From UBA11540 sp045531755 (GTDB lineage Bacteria; Bacillota; Clostridia; Oscillospirales; Ruminococcaceae): a DNA stretch of 17,287 nucleotides. The notes beneath the pieces are model-generated. The model searched no databases and was not told the origin of the DNA. It saw only the letters and a program-made list of their open reading frames with translations. The stretch lies in the NCBI GenBank assembly GCA_045531755.1, contig JAZSEP010000113.1, forward strand, positions 1 through 17,287, given 5' to 3'. A program made the position numbers and the translations under genes. Positions 6,734 to 15,227 of this stretch are shown in pieces; the first letter of the stretch is position 1, and each line of letters opens with the position of its first letter.

Positions 6734-8203
6734 ATGCTTTTATCACAATTGCTCGAGAAAGTTAAATACAGCGGAAGCTTCGAGGATTTTGAAATATCGG
6801 TCCTTACCTGTGACTCCAGAGATGCAATGGAAAAAGACAGCGTGTTTGTCTGTATCAAGGGTTTTAACATCGACGGTCACGATTTTGCGGCAGAGGTAAT
6901 GAAAAAAGGCGCAAGAGCTGTGGTTGTTGAAAAGGATTTGGGACTAAAAAACCAAATTGTCGTAAAAAACAGCCGAGAAGCATACGCAAAGATGTGCAGT
7001 GCCTATTTCGGTCACCCCTCAAAAAAGATAAAACTGATAGGAGTAACTGGCACAAACGGCAAAACCACCGTAACCACAGTCATCCGCAGTATACTCGAAC
7101 ACAATGGGTATAAGGTGGGCCTCTTGGGAACCATTTCAAACAAAATAGATGACCTTGAGATACCTGCAAAGCACACAACACCCGACCCGATGGAGCTTCA
7201 CGCCTTGCTTGACAGAATGGTGCAGGCGGGATGTGAATATGCGGTTATGGAGGTGTCGTCGCACGCCCTCGACCAACACAGACTCGACGGATGTGAGTTT
7301 GAGGTTGGCGTCTTCACAAATCTCACCCAAGACCACCTCGATTACCACAAAAATATGGAAAACTATTTTGATGCCAAGGCAAAGCTTTTTGATATGTCAA
7401 AAAGCTCGGTAATCAACATAGACGACAAATACGGCGAGATACTTTTTGAAAAGCTGAAATACAATCAAAAGTCCGTGAAATCCTTCTCCACAAACCGCGA
7501 CAGCGCAGATTTTACAGCGAAGGATATAAGATTTAAGGCGGACGGAGTGCGTTTTGCGTTCGTCGGAATGGATTTGATAGGTAGAGTTAGCTTTGCAATG
7601 CCGGGTGAATTTTCGGTTTCCAACGCTATGGCGGCGGTTTCAGCCTGTGTTGCCGCAGGCGAACCTCTTTCCAACTGCACCGACGGAATAGCAGAGTGCC
7701 CCGGAGTAAAAGGCAGAGCAGAGGTGCTGTACAGCGACGATAATTACACCATAATCTGTGACTATGCACACACTCCCGACGGAATAAGCAAGATACTTCA
7801 GGCAATCAGAAGCTTTTCGGAGGACAGAAGACTGTGCATACTCTTCGGTTGTGCAGGAAACCGCGATTCCAGAAAAAGACCCATAATGGCGGCTGCCGCT
7901 GCGGAAAATTCCGATTTTATGATACTGACGTCGGATAATCCGCGCAGAGAGCCTGTTGATAAGATAATTAAAGAAGCCGAAAAGGGCTTTGAAAAATACA
8001 AAACCCCATATATAACAATCCCCGACAGATTCACAGCAATAGAGTGGGCGGTCACCAATATGAAGAAGGGTGATATACTGCTCCTTGCAGGTAAGGGACA
8101 CGAGGACTATCAGGTGCTTGATTTTGGCACGGTGTGCTTTGACGAGCACGAGATAGTCAACAGAATAATACAAGAAAAGGGCATAGGGAGTGCTGTAAAA
8201 TAA
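6734..8203 (+). CDS. murE: UDP-MurNAc-L-Ala-D-Glu:meso-diaminopimelate ligase MurE
   Basis: MurE is an ATP-dependent cytoplasmic ligase that adds the third stem-peptide residue. The 489-residue protein shows the substrate-binding N-terminal domain (TCDSRDA, VFVCIKG), the ATP loop GVTGTNGKTT (103-112), HTTPDP, the MEVSSHALDQHR segment, the carbamoylated-lysine region YFDAKAKLF, and the C-terminal domain DYAHTPDG and GCAGNRDSRKRP. Residues 401-404 are DNPR, the signature of meso-DAP-adding enzymes; lysine-adding enzymes lack the Arg. The wall is therefore predicted to be meso-DAP type. The ATG has AAGGTGAG upstream and begins 22 bp after ftsI. Its stop shares one base with the murF start (TAATG). 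Confidence 0.97.
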   Translation: MLLSQLLEKVKYSGSFEDFEISVLTCDSRDAMEKDSVFVCIKGFNIDGHDFAAEVMKKGARAVVVEKDLGLKNQIVVKNSREAYAKMCSAYFGHPSKKIKLIGVTGTNGKTTVTTVIRSILEHNGYKVGLLGTISNKIDDLEIPAKHTTPDPMELHALLDRMVQAGCEYAVMEVSSHALDQHRLDGCEFEVGVFTNLTQDHLDYHKNMENYFDAKAKLFDMSKSSVINIDDKYGEILFEKLKYNQKSVKSFSTNRDSADFTAKDIRFKADGVRFAFVGMDLIGRVSFAMPGEFSVSNAMAAVSACVAAGEPLSNCTDGIAECPGVKGRAEVLYSDDNYTIICDYAHTPDGISKILQAIRSFSEDRRLCILFGCAGNRDSRKRPIMAAAAAENSDFMILTSDNPRREPVDKIIKEAEKGFEKYKTPYITIPDRFTAIEWAVTNMKKGDILLLAGKGHEDYQVLDFGTVCFDEHEIVNRIIQEKGIGSAVK

Positions 8204-9555
8204 TGGAACCGCTAAAGCTTTCCGAGATAGCTTGGGCAGTAAACGGAAGCTGTCCGCAGATGTGCGATGTTGATATAACCGAAATATCCACCGATTCCCG
8301 CAGTATACCCGAGGCCTCACTGTTTGTGGCGCTCAAGGGCGAAAGGTTTGACGGAAACAAGTTTGTAAACGAAGCCTTCACAAAGGGCGCCATTGCGTGC
8401 GTTGCGGAGAAAGACAGCCCGTTTGTTGATAAGACTGCAAAAAATCTGATACTTGTTGAAAACACGGAAAAAGCACTTTTGAGTATTGCGCATCTCTATC
8501 GGAAAAAGCTTTCTCTGAAGCTTGTGGGAGTTACGGGCAGCGTGGGAAAAACTACCACCAAAGATATGATTTATGCCGTTTTGTCACAGCGGTGGAAAAC
8601 TCACAAAACCCAAGGAAATCTCAATAATCAGATAGGTCTGCCCAAAACACTTCTGCAGCTTGACAAGAGCTTTGAGGCGGCAGTTATAGAGATGGGAATG
8701 AGCGACCTTGGCGAAATTCACGAGCTTTCAGTCTGTGCACAGCCCGATATCTCGGTAATAACCACAATCGGCGTGTCACACCTTGAAAATCTCGGCACAA
8801 GAGAAAACATATTAAAAGCAAAGCTTGAAATAACCGACGGTATGCAAGAATCGGCACCGCTCGTTATAAATATCGACAACGATATGCTTTCAACTGCAAA
8901 GCTCGACCGCCGTGTTATAACCTACGGCATAGAGAAAAAAGCTGACGTCATGGCAACGGACATCACCTCCGACGGCGAAAATACCGCCTTTTTCATAAAC
9001 GGACTTGAGGTGTCAATTCCTTGCATAGGCCAACACAACGTATATAATGCCCTCGCAGCATACGCGGTGGCAAAATATCTTGGAATGACCGACGCGGAAA
9101 TTGTCGAAGGACTAAAAAACTATACCCCAAGCGGTATGCGTCAGAGGATAACTAAGGTAGGGGACACCACTGTTGTAGAGGATTGCTATAACGCGAGCCC
9201 CGACTCGATAAAAGCGGCGCTCAGAACCCTCAGCTCGATGAGCACGAACGGTAAAAAGATAGCTGTTTTGGGCGATATGCTCGAGCTCGGATCGGTTAGT
9301 GCAGAGTCCCACTTTGCTATCGGAGCTCTCTGTGCAGAGCTTGGAATCGACGAGCTTGTTTGCCTTGGAGAAGAGGCAAAAAGATACGATGAGGGTTGCA
9401 AGACCACAGGAGGAAAATCCACCTGGTTTGATAACCGCGACAAGCTTTCGGAATACCTAACGGATATCGCCAAAGAGGGAGATATACTCTGGTTCAAGGC
9501 GAGCCGGGGAATGAAGTTTGAGGAACTGATAGAAAAATACAGCAAGGGGAAATGA
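8203..9555 (+). CDS. murF: UDP-MurNAc-tripeptide:D-alanyl-D-alanine ligase MurF
   Basis: MurF adds D-Ala-D-Ala to complete the cytoplasmic UDP-MurNAc-pentapeptide. The 450-residue protein has an N-terminal substrate domain (ISTDSRSIPEASLFVALKGERFDG), the ATP loop GVTGSVGKTTTKD (from residue 109), then TQGNLNNQIGLP, EMGMSDLGEI, the lysine segment ENILKAKLEI, and the C-terminal VVEDCYNASPDSIKAAL and LGDMLELG. It starts at ATG 8203 in TAATG overlap with murE, with GGGAG at 8186-8190. It directly precedes mraY, placing the last cytoplasmic ligase beside the first membrane enzyme. All hallmarks of a functional enzyme are visible. Confidence 0.97.
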   Translation: MEPLKLSEIAWAVNGSCPQMCDVDITEISTDSRSIPEASLFVALKGERFDGNKFVNEAFTKGAIACVAEKDSPFVDKTAKNLILVENTEKALLSIAHLYRKKLSLKLVGVTGSVGKTTTKDMIYAVLSQRWKTHKTQGNLNNQIGLPKTLLQLDKSFEAAVIEMGMSDLGEIHELSVCAQPDISVITTIGVSHLENLGTRENILKAKLEITDGMQESAPLVINIDNDMLSTAKLDRRVITYGIEKKADVMATDITSDGENTAFFINGLEVSIPCIGQHNVYNALAAYAVAKYLGMTDAEIVEGLKNYTPSGMRQRITKVGDTTVVEDCYNASPDSIKAALRTLSSMSTNGKKIAVLGDMLELGSVSAESHFAIGALCAELGIDELVCLGEEAKRYDEGCKTTGGKSTWFDNRDKLSEYLTDIAKEGDILWFKASRGMKFEELIEKYSKGK

Positions 9556-10592
9556 AGATGTCGAATATTGCCGTAATAGTTGCTGCAGTAATAGCTTTCG
9601 CAGTAACGGGCATAATAGGTAAATGGTTTATCCCGTATCTGAGAAAGATAAAATACGGACAAAACATCATTGAGGAGTACGGCCCCACGTGGCACAAAAC
9701 AAAACAGGGCACACCCACAATGGGCGGATTTATGTTCATAATCGGCACAACAGCCGCTGTTATCGTGGCGTTTGTGATATATGCGCTTTCGTTTGATGCT
9801 TCTGAGTATCCCGAGCTAAAAACCCAGATGCTCATACGTGTGGCGATAACCTTTTGTATGGCACTCGCTTTTGGCTTTTTGGGCTTTGTGGACGACTATA
9901 TCAAGGTCGTCAAAAAGCGCAATATGGGACTCACTTCAAAGCAGAAATTCGTTATGCAACTCGTGATCGGCACGGCGTATCTCGCAGGTATGTTCATCAC
10001 GGAAAAGCTGTTTGCAGAGCCCTCCACAACGATGCTGATTCCCTTTTTGAATATCGAACTCGACCTTGGCATTTTCTACTATCCCTTCGCATTGTTCATA
10101 ATCGTCGGATTTGTAAACGCGGTAAACCTCACCGACGGAATTGACGGCCTTGCTTCCTCCGTAACCTTCGTAGCGGCGGCAGGAATGATGAGCATTGCCG
10201 CAATTCTCAGCAGAACCGACGCAGGAATACTCTCCTCGGCACTTGCCGGCGGAACGTTAGGCTTTTTGATTTGGAATTTCTATCCTGCAAAGGTATTTAT
10301 GGGAGATACGGGCTCAATGTTCCTCGGCGGAATGGTCGTCGGAATATGCTTTATAATAAACAAGCCCCTTCTTCTGATACTTGTTGGCATCGTCTACCTC
10401 GTTGAAACCCTCTCGGTGATGATGCAGGTGACAAGCTACAAGCTCACAAAAAAGAGAATTTTTAAAATGACCCCCATACACCACCACTTCGAAATGAGCG
10501 GATACAGCGAGATAAAGATAGTAATTTTTTTCTCCGCAGTAACGGTTGTCGGAGTAGCGCTGGCAATAATATCGGTATTGACTACAATGTAA
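9552..10592 (+). CDS. mraY: Phospho-MurNAc-pentapeptide transferase MraY
   Basis: MraY transfers phospho-MurNAc-pentapeptide to undecaprenyl phosphate, making lipid I. The 346-residue polytopic protein has about ten hydrophobic segments and the family motifs GTPTMGG, FVDDYIK (Asp114, Asp115), NAVNLTDGIDGLA (Asp195, Asp198), FMGDTGS (Asp252) and TPIHHHFE. The ATG at 9552 overlaps the murF stop as ATGA. An in-frame ATG at 9558 has better spacing (7 bases) from AAGGGGA at 9544-9550, so a 344-residue form starting MSNIAVIV is also plausible. In most dcw clusters murD follows mraY; here ftsW follows directly. Confidence 0.96.
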   Translation: MKMSNIAVIVAAVIAFAVTGIIGKWFIPYLRKIKYGQNIIEEYGPTWHKTKQGTPTMGGFMFIIGTTAAVIVAFVIYALSFDASEYPELKTQMLIRVAITFCMALAFGFLGFVDDYIKVVKKRNMGLTSKQKFVMQLVIGTAYLAGMFITEKLFAEPSTTMLIPFLNIELDLGIFYYPFALFIIVGFVNAVNLTDGIDGLASSVTFVAAAGMMSIAAILSRTDAGILSSALAGGTLGFLIWNFYPAKVFMGDTGSMFLGGMVVGICFIINKPLLLILVGIVYLVETLSVMMQVTSYKLTKKRIFKMTPIHHHFEMSGYSEIKIVIFFSAVTVVGVALAIISVLTTM

Positions 10593-10608
10593 AATAGTTA
10601 TAAATTAA

Positions 10609-10615
10609 GAGGTGA
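10609..10615 (+). promoter_or_regulatory. Ribosome-binding site deciding the TTG start of ftsW
   Basis: GAGGTGA is an exact seven-base match to the anti-Shine-Dalgarno complement and lies 5 bases before TTG at 10621. The upstream in-frame GTG at 10612 falls inside this site, so it is unlikely to be the start. Confidence 0.65.
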
Positions 10616-10620
10616 AAGGT

Positions 10621-11784
10621 TTGCCAAGAGGTAAGGTAATACAGGCCCCTGTGGCTCAGGCGGAGCCCAAAACAAAGAAAAAGAAAAATCCAATAGACCT
10701 TCCGCTTCTCACGCTCGTATTGGTTCTTCTCACAATAGGCCTCGTTATGCTTTTTTCGGCAAGCTATGCAACAGCCTACTACAACGAGGGCAATAGCTTT
10801 GCGTTCATAAGCCGTCAGCTCCTTTGGGCTGTTTTAGGCGTTGTTGCAATGTTCGTGGTTTCAAGGATAGACTATCGAATCTTTCACCGACTTGCTTTTC
10901 CTATCCTTTTGGTAACGATAGCACTCCTTGTGCTTGTGCTTTTTATGCCCCCGATCAACGGATGCCGACGTTGGATATTTATAGGAACGTTTGCAAATAT
11001 ACAGCCGTCCGAGATAGCAAAATTTGCGGTAACGGTAATGTTTGCACAGCTCGCGTCAACCTTTGGCGAGAAGATGAAAACCTTCCGCTTCGGCGTTCTT
11101 CCGTTTTTGCTCATACTCGGTATAATCGGTGTTTTGATGGTGCTTGAACCGCACCTTTCGGGAACGATTATCATAATGTGTATCGGTCTTTCGATAATGC
11201 TCGTCGGCGGAACAAAGCTGAGATGGTTTGCCATCGGCGGAATCATCGTAGTAGCTGCGATTGCGGGCGCGATTATGATACCCGGTGTTGTCGAATACGC
11301 AATGTCGCGTATAGAATTCTGGATTCACCCCGAAAACGACCCTCTTGGAAGCGGATTTCAAACTCTGCAATCCCTCTATGCCATAGGCTCGGGCGGACTT
11401 TTGGGACTTGGACTTGGAAATTCAAGACAGAAATTTATGTACCTTCCCGAATCTGAAAACGACTTTATCTTTGCAATAGTCTGCGAGGAGCTCGGCTTTG
11501 TCGGCGCGGCAATAATCCTTCTTCTTTTTGCCTTGCTCATCTGGAGAGGCTTTGTAATAGCTATGAAGGCGCGGGACAAATTCGGATGCCTGATTGCAGT
11601 AGGACTTACTGTACAGGTCGGTCTGCAGGCGCTCTTGAACGTGGCAGTTGTTACAAACACAATACCCAACACGGGTATAAGCCTTCCGTTTTTCAGCTAC
11701 GGAGGCTCGTCGCTTTTGATGCTTTTGGCGCAGATGGGAGTTCTTTTGTCCATCTCGCGCGATGCAAATATAGAAAAATCCTGA
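10621..11784 (+). CDS. ftsW: SEDS peptidoglycan glycosyltransferase FtsW/SpoVE
   Basis: This SEDS-family polymerase joins lipid II into glycan strands with its class B PBP partner. The 387-residue protein starts with a basic cytoplasmic tail (PKTKKKKN) and has about ten membrane segments. Motifs are FSASYATAYY, PPINGCRRWIFIG (Trp118), QPSEIAKFA, LEPHLSGT, GSGGLLGLGLGNSRQK, and PESENDFIFAIVCEELGF with the Asp (281) matching the essential SEDS aspartate, then NTGISLPFFSYGGSS near the C-terminus. The FtsW/SpoVE call over RodA rests on the dcw location and on the class B PBP upstream. It lies 28 bp after mraY and 18 bp before murG, with no murD between. Confidence 0.94.
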   Translation: MPRGKVIQAPVAQAEPKTKKKKNPIDLPLLTLVLVLLTIGLVMLFSASYATAYYNEGNSFAFISRQLLWAVLGVVAMFVVSRIDYRIFHRLAFPILLVTIALLVLVLFMPPINGCRRWIFIGTFANIQPSEIAKFAVTVMFAQLASTFGEKMKTFRFGVLPFLLILGIIGVLMVLEPHLSGTIIIMCIGLSIMLVGGTKLRWFAIGGIIVVAAIAGAIMIPGVVEYAMSRIEFWIHPENDPLGSGFQTLQSLYAIGSGGLLGLGLGNSRQKFMYLPESENDFIFAIVCEELGFVGAAIILLLFALLIWRGFVIAMKARDKFGCLIAVGLTVQVGLQALLNVAVVTNTIPNTGISLPFFSYGGSSLLMLLAQMGVLLSISRDANIEKS

Positions 11785-11802
11785 CCTGAAAGGCGGTGCC
11801 GT

Positions 11803-12924
11803 ATGAGAGCACTGATAGCAGGGGGCGGAACTGCAGGACATATAAATCCTGCCATCGCCATAGCAAACAAAATAAAACAAGAAAATCCCGATGCGCATAT
11901 ACTCTTTGCAGGGACGAAAAGAGGTATGGAATCTCGGCTTGTTGTCAATGCAGGCTTCGATTTCACGCCTATAGAGGTGCGAGGCTTTCAAAGACAGTTC
12001 AGTATGAGAAACCTCAAAAACAACATACTTGCGGTAATGTGCCTTGTAACCTCGCAATTCAGAGCGCGAAAGATAATCCGCGACTTTAATCCCGATATCG
12101 TCATCGGAACGGGCGGATACGTCAGCGGCCCTGTCGTTTTGCAGGCATCAAGAATGGGCATAAAGACCGTAATACACGAGCAGAACGCCTTTGCAGGAGT
12201 AACCACAAAGCTTCTTTCTCCAAGGGTTGATATGGCACTCCTCGCTGTAGAAGCGGCGGCAAAATACCTCGATAAATCCTGTAAACACACGACGGTGGGC
12301 AACCCCATCCGAGAGCAGATTTTGACCGCAAACAGAAAAGCCGCGAGGGAAAAGCTCGGAGTAGGCGACAGAATATGTATTCTCTCCTTTGGCGGAAGTC
12401 TTGGCGCCGCAAGGGTGAATGAAGCCGTCGCAGAACTGATGAAATGGCACTTTGAAAGCGGTAATTTCTATCATATACACGCGACGGGAGCCTACGAAAA
12501 GGAAACCTTCCCGAAGCTTCTCGAAAAACTCGGCGTAGACCGTAATTCTCCTTCGCTCGATGTCAGGGAATATATCGACGATATGCCCGATTGCATTGCG
12601 GCGGCTGACATAATGATATGCCGTGCAGGCGCAATAACCCTCAGCGAAATCGAGGCGGCAGGTAAGGCGTCAATACTTATTCCGTCACCCAACGTTGCCG
12701 AAAATCATCAATATCACAACGCTATGGTGCTTGGCAATGCAGGCGCGGCTGTGGTTATTGAGGAGAAGGACCTCACAGGAGATAAGCTCTGCCGGGTCTT
12801 TGCCGAGCTCACAAAGGATAAAGACACACTTACACAGCTTGGCGTAAATGCTTCAAAACTTGCAGTTGTTGATTCTGCAGACAGAATTTATGCCGAAATT
12901 TTAAAGGTTTTGGCTCAAAAATGA
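11803..12924 (+). CDS. murG: UDP-GlcNAc:lipid I N-acetylglucosaminyltransferase MurG
   Basis: MurG is a peripheral membrane GT-B glycosyltransferase that converts lipid I to lipid II. The 373-residue protein opens with the glycine loop AGGGTAGHINPA (residues 6-17). It continues with GTKRGMESRLV, GTGGYVSGPV, HEQNAFAGVTTKLL, the second glycine loop FGGSLGAARVN, the YIDDMPDCIAAADIMICRAG segment and ITLSEIEAAGKASILIPSPN, then ENHQYHNA. The ATG has AAAGGCGG 8 bases upstream. It is followed by a 56-bp gap that holds a long imperfect hairpin before murA. The next gene in B. subtilis would be murB; here it is murA. Confidence 0.97.
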   Translation: MRALIAGGGTAGHINPAIAIANKIKQENPDAHILFAGTKRGMESRLVVNAGFDFTPIEVRGFQRQFSMRNLKNNILAVMCLVTSQFRARKIIRDFNPDIVIGTGGYVSGPVVLQASRMGIKTVIHEQNAFAGVTTKLLSPRVDMALLAVEAAAKYLDKSCKHTTVGNPIREQILTANRKAAREKLGVGDRICILSFGGSLGAARVNEAVAELMKWHFESGNFYHIHATGAYEKETFPKLLEKLGVDRNSPSLDVREYIDDMPDCIAAADIMICRAGAITLSEIEAAGKASILIPSPNVAENHQYHNAMVLGNAGAAVVIEEKDLTGDKLCRVFAELTKDKDTLTQLGVNASKLAVVDSADRIYAEILKVLAQK

Positions 12925-12930
12925 CATTTT

Positions 12931-12977
12931 TAACCTCCTTGGCATAGGATGTAGCATCATTATGCAAAGGAAGGGTA
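12931..12977 (+). promoter_or_regulatory. Imperfect hairpin that sequesters the murA ribosome-binding site
   Basis: Bases 12934-12946 pair with 12961-12974: CCT with AGG (12972-12974), CCTT with AAGG (12967-12970), one bulged A (12971), one G-A mismatch, then GCATA with TATGC. GATG (12948-12951) can extend the stem with CATC (12955-12958) around a TAG loop, and TA/TA can close the base. The right arm contains AAAGGAAGG, the murA Shine-Dalgarno site. The fold is seen directly; regulation of murA translation is inferred. Confidence 0.55.
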
Positions 12978-12980
12978 TCA

Positions 12981-14246
12981 ATGTCAGAATATATGGTGAT
13001 AGGCCCTAACAAGCTTTCGGGAACGGTGAGAATCAGCGGAGCTAAAAACAGCGCTCTTCCCATACTTGCCGCTTCTCTCGTGACGGGTAGCGAGGTTTGT
13101 ATAAAAAACTGCCCCGACCTTTCCGATGTCCGTGCTACCGTAAATATTCTTCGTCTTTTGGGCTGTAAGGTTGAGCGTGAAGGCGATTGCCTTGTGATAA
13201 ACTCTCTCGGTGCTTCTTTTGAGGAAATACCCGAACCGCTTATGCGGGAGATGCGCTCGTCAATAATTTTCCTCGGCGCGCTTCTTTCAAGATATAACCG
13301 CGCAAGACTCTCGATGCCGGGAGGTTGCGAGCTCGGACCCCGCCCGATAGACCTTCACCTGTCTGCACTCAGACTTATGGGTGTTTCGGTGAAAAACGAG
13401 TGCGGAGCGCTTGAATGCACAGCAGAAAAAGGACTTGCGGGAGCAAAAATATCACTGCGCTTTCCAAGCGTGGGGGCAACGGAAAACATCATTCTTGCGG
13501 CAGTACGCGCCAAGGGAACCACCGAGATATACAACGCCGCAAAGGAACCCGAAATAGTAGACCTTGCAGGATTTCTCAATTCCTGCGGTGCAAGGATATA
13601 TAACGCCGGAAACTCCACCATCACGGTTGAAGGAGTTTCACAGCTTCACGGTTGTACATATTCAATAATGCCCGACAGAATAGAGGCGGCAACCTTTATG
13701 GCAGCAACCGCACTAACTCAAGGCAACGTTGTTCTCGACGATATACGCATATCCGACCTGCGTTCAATACTCCCGACCTTTGAGGAGCTTGGATGCGCTC
13801 TGAAGCACTCCGACACACAGCTTTGGATTTCGATGAACCATAGGCCAAAAAGACTCAAAAACCTCGTCACAATGCCGCATCCGGGATTTCCGACCGATGC
13901 ACAGGCGGCAGTAATGGCGGTTACGAGTATAGCCGACGGAACGAGCGTGTTTATAGAAAACATATTCGAAAACAGATACAAGCACGCCTATGAGCTCGTC
14001 AGAATGGGCGCAGATATACAGATAAGCGGGCGCGCGGCGGTAGTGCAGGGCGTAAAACAGCTTCACGGAGCAACCGTCGAATCTACCGACCTTCGCTCAG
14101 GTGCGGCACTCTGTATAGCGGCACTCAGCGCTGAAGGAACGACTACTATAGGTGAGATACACCATATTGCAAGAGGATATGAAAAATTCGAGGATAAACT
14201 AAGCGCACTCGGCGCTCGGATAAAAAAGAAAGGAAAATGCGGGTGA
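12981..14246 (+). CDS. murA: UDP-N-acetylglucosamine 1-carboxyvinyltransferase MurA
   Basis: MurA transfers enolpyruvate from PEP to UDP-GlcNAc, the committed step of peptidoglycan synthesis and the target of fosfomycin. The 421-residue protein shows GTVRISGAKNSALPIL with Lys22-Asn23, the MREMRSSI region, the catalytic loop MPGGCELGPRPIDLH with Cys116 (equivalent to E. coli Cys115, so fosfomycin sensitivity is expected), VGATENI, AAKEPEIVDLA, PDRIEAATFM, HPGFPTDAQA, ENIFENRYKH and LRSGAALCIAAL. Many Firmicutes have two murA paralogues; this one sits in the dcw operon, between murG and ftsQ. Its site AAAGGAAGG lies 6 bases before the ATG, within a potential hairpin. The stop overlaps ftsQ by 10 bp. 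Confidence 0.96.
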   Translation: MSEYMVIGPNKLSGTVRISGAKNSALPILAASLVTGSEVCIKNCPDLSDVRATVNILRLLGCKVEREGDCLVINSLGASFEEIPEPLMREMRSSIIFLGALLSRYNRARLSMPGGCELGPRPIDLHLSALRLMGVSVKNECGALECTAEKGLAGAKISLRFPSVGATENIILAAVRAKGTTEIYNAAKEPEIVDLAGFLNSCGARIYNAGNSTITVEGVSQLHGCTYSIMPDRIEAATFMAATALTQGNVVLDDIRISDLRSILPTFEELGCALKHSDTQLWISMNHRPKRLKNLVTMPHPGFPTDAQAAVMAVTSIADGTSVFIENIFENRYKHAYELVRMGADIQISGRAAVVQGVKQLHGATVESTDLRSGAALCIAALSAEGTTTIGEIHHIARGYEKFEDKLSALGARIKKKGKCG

Positions 14247-15115
14247 AAAATCGGAGCAGACAGGTTTATATCGACAGAAGCTCAGCACAGCTAATGCGAA
14301 GCCGTAAACTCAAAAGGCGCAGAAAACGCCGTATGAAGCGACTCGCTCTATTGCTTGTGTTCTTTGTTATTGTTGCCATAACAACCCTGTCACTCACGGT
14401 ATTTTTCAAAACCGAGAAGGTAACGGTAGTCGGCAACACTCGCTATGATGAGGCGCAAATCATCGAAAAAAGCGGAATAGTAATGGGGGAAAACCTCATA
14501 ATGCTAAACACATCCGAGGTGTCTGAAAATCTCAAGGATGAGTTTGTGTATATCGAAGAAGTCAAAGTTAAGAAGAATATATTCACAGGTACAGCACAGC
14601 TTCTGATAGACGAAGAAGAGCCCTTCTGCACGCTTGCCGGTGAAGAGGATTTCTACCTCATAAGCAGAGGAGGAACAATCCTCGAGCGCCTTTCGGAAAA
14701 TCCCGAGAATATGTACACCGTCACAGGCCTTTCCATCACCGAAGATATGATTGGAAAAGAGCTTGACAGCCAAGGCAACGAACAGCTTTCTGTGCTCGAA
14801 GAGATTTTTTCTGCTATAGAGAGCACGGGTATCCAAAATATCACAGAAATAGATATCGGCGACGTCCTCAATATAGTAATAAACTATGAAAACAGAATTG
14901 ACGTTGAATTCGGAACGCGTACCGAGCTTGAATATAAGATGAAATACGCAAAAGCGATTCTCGAAAGCAGTATAAAGTCCTATGAGCGCGGAACGCTCGA
15001 CGTCTCTTACTGCCATACGTCCCCAAATGCTGTATTTACACCAAGCAGAGAGGACTTTTCCTCATCTGAATTGCCTGAGGAAGCTCCCGAACAATCGGAT
15101 ACAGCAACAAATTGA
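14237..15115 (+). CDS. ftsQ: Cell division protein FtsQ/DivIB
   Basis: This 292-residue bitopic protein of the divisome stabilises FtsL-DivIC and activates the septal synthase. A very basic cytoplasmic tail (RKLKRRRKRRMKR, 23-35) precedes a membrane helix at about 36-57. A POTRA domain covers about 58-128 (FKTEKVTVVGNTRYDEAQI, LIDEEEPFCTL). A beta domain runs to about 270, followed by an acidic, Ser/Pro-rich tail (SSSELPEEAPEQSD) that is probably disordered. The ATG at 14237 lies inside the end of murA, 10 bp before its stop end, with AAAGGA upstream; an in-frame GTG at 14243 is an alternative. Similarity in this family is low, but the domain order and position before ftsZ make the call secure. 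Confidence 0.92.
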   Translation: MRVKNRSRQVYIDRSSAQLMRSRKLKRRRKRRMKRLALLLVFFVIVAITTLSLTVFFKTEKVTVVGNTRYDEAQIIEKSGIVMGENLIMLNTSEVSENLKDEFVYIEEVKVKKNIFTGTAQLLIDEEEPFCTLAGEEDFYLISRGGTILERLSENPENMYTVTGLSITEDMIGKELDSQGNEQLSVLEEIFSAIESTGIQNITEIDIGDVLNIVINYENRIDVEFGTRTELEYKMKYAKAILESSIKSYERGTLDVSYCHTSPNAVFTPSREDFSSSELPEEAPEQSDTATN

Positions 15116-15152
15116 GCAAAAAATTAAAAAAATCAGCTTATTTGAGCAAAAA
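15112..15152 (+). repeat. Direct repeat TTGAGCAAAAA, 30 bp apart, upstream of ftsZ
   Basis: Identical 11-base copies lie at 15112-15122 (overlapping the ftsQ stop codon) and 15142-15152, exactly 30 bp apart, or about three helical turns. The second copy ends 4 bases before the -35 box of the ftsZ promoter. It could be a regulator site or chance in an A-rich region. Confidence 0.4.
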
Positions 15153-15156
15153 GATG

Positions 15157-15185
15157 TTGAAATTCTCTCGCCGTTCTGCTATGAT
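15157..15185 (+). promoter_or_regulatory. Sigma-A-type extended -10 promoter of ftsZ
   Basis: TTGAAA (15157-15162) and TATGAT (15180-15185) are 17 bp apart, with TGC directly before the -10, an extended -10 element. A-tracts lie upstream. Transcription would start near 15192, giving a leader of about 36 bases to the ATG. ftsZ can thus be expressed apart from the mraZ promoter. Confidence 0.78.
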
Positions 15186-15227
15186 ATTATTATAAATATG
15201 TAAAAAAATTGTGGGAGTGAAAAGCCG

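Noticed and set aside
7640..8320. 226-codon minus-strand frame spanning the murE-murF junction
   Set aside because: Both plus-strand genes are intact and overlap by one base here, so the antisense frame is a coding shadow.
12901..12927. Eight-codon minus-strand open frame (MSFLSQNL) preceded by a perfect AAGGAGG
   Set aside because: The AAGGAGG is the complement of the CCTCCTT arm of the murG-murA hairpin, which explains it; most of the frame lies inside the end of murG and no minus-strand promoter is evident.
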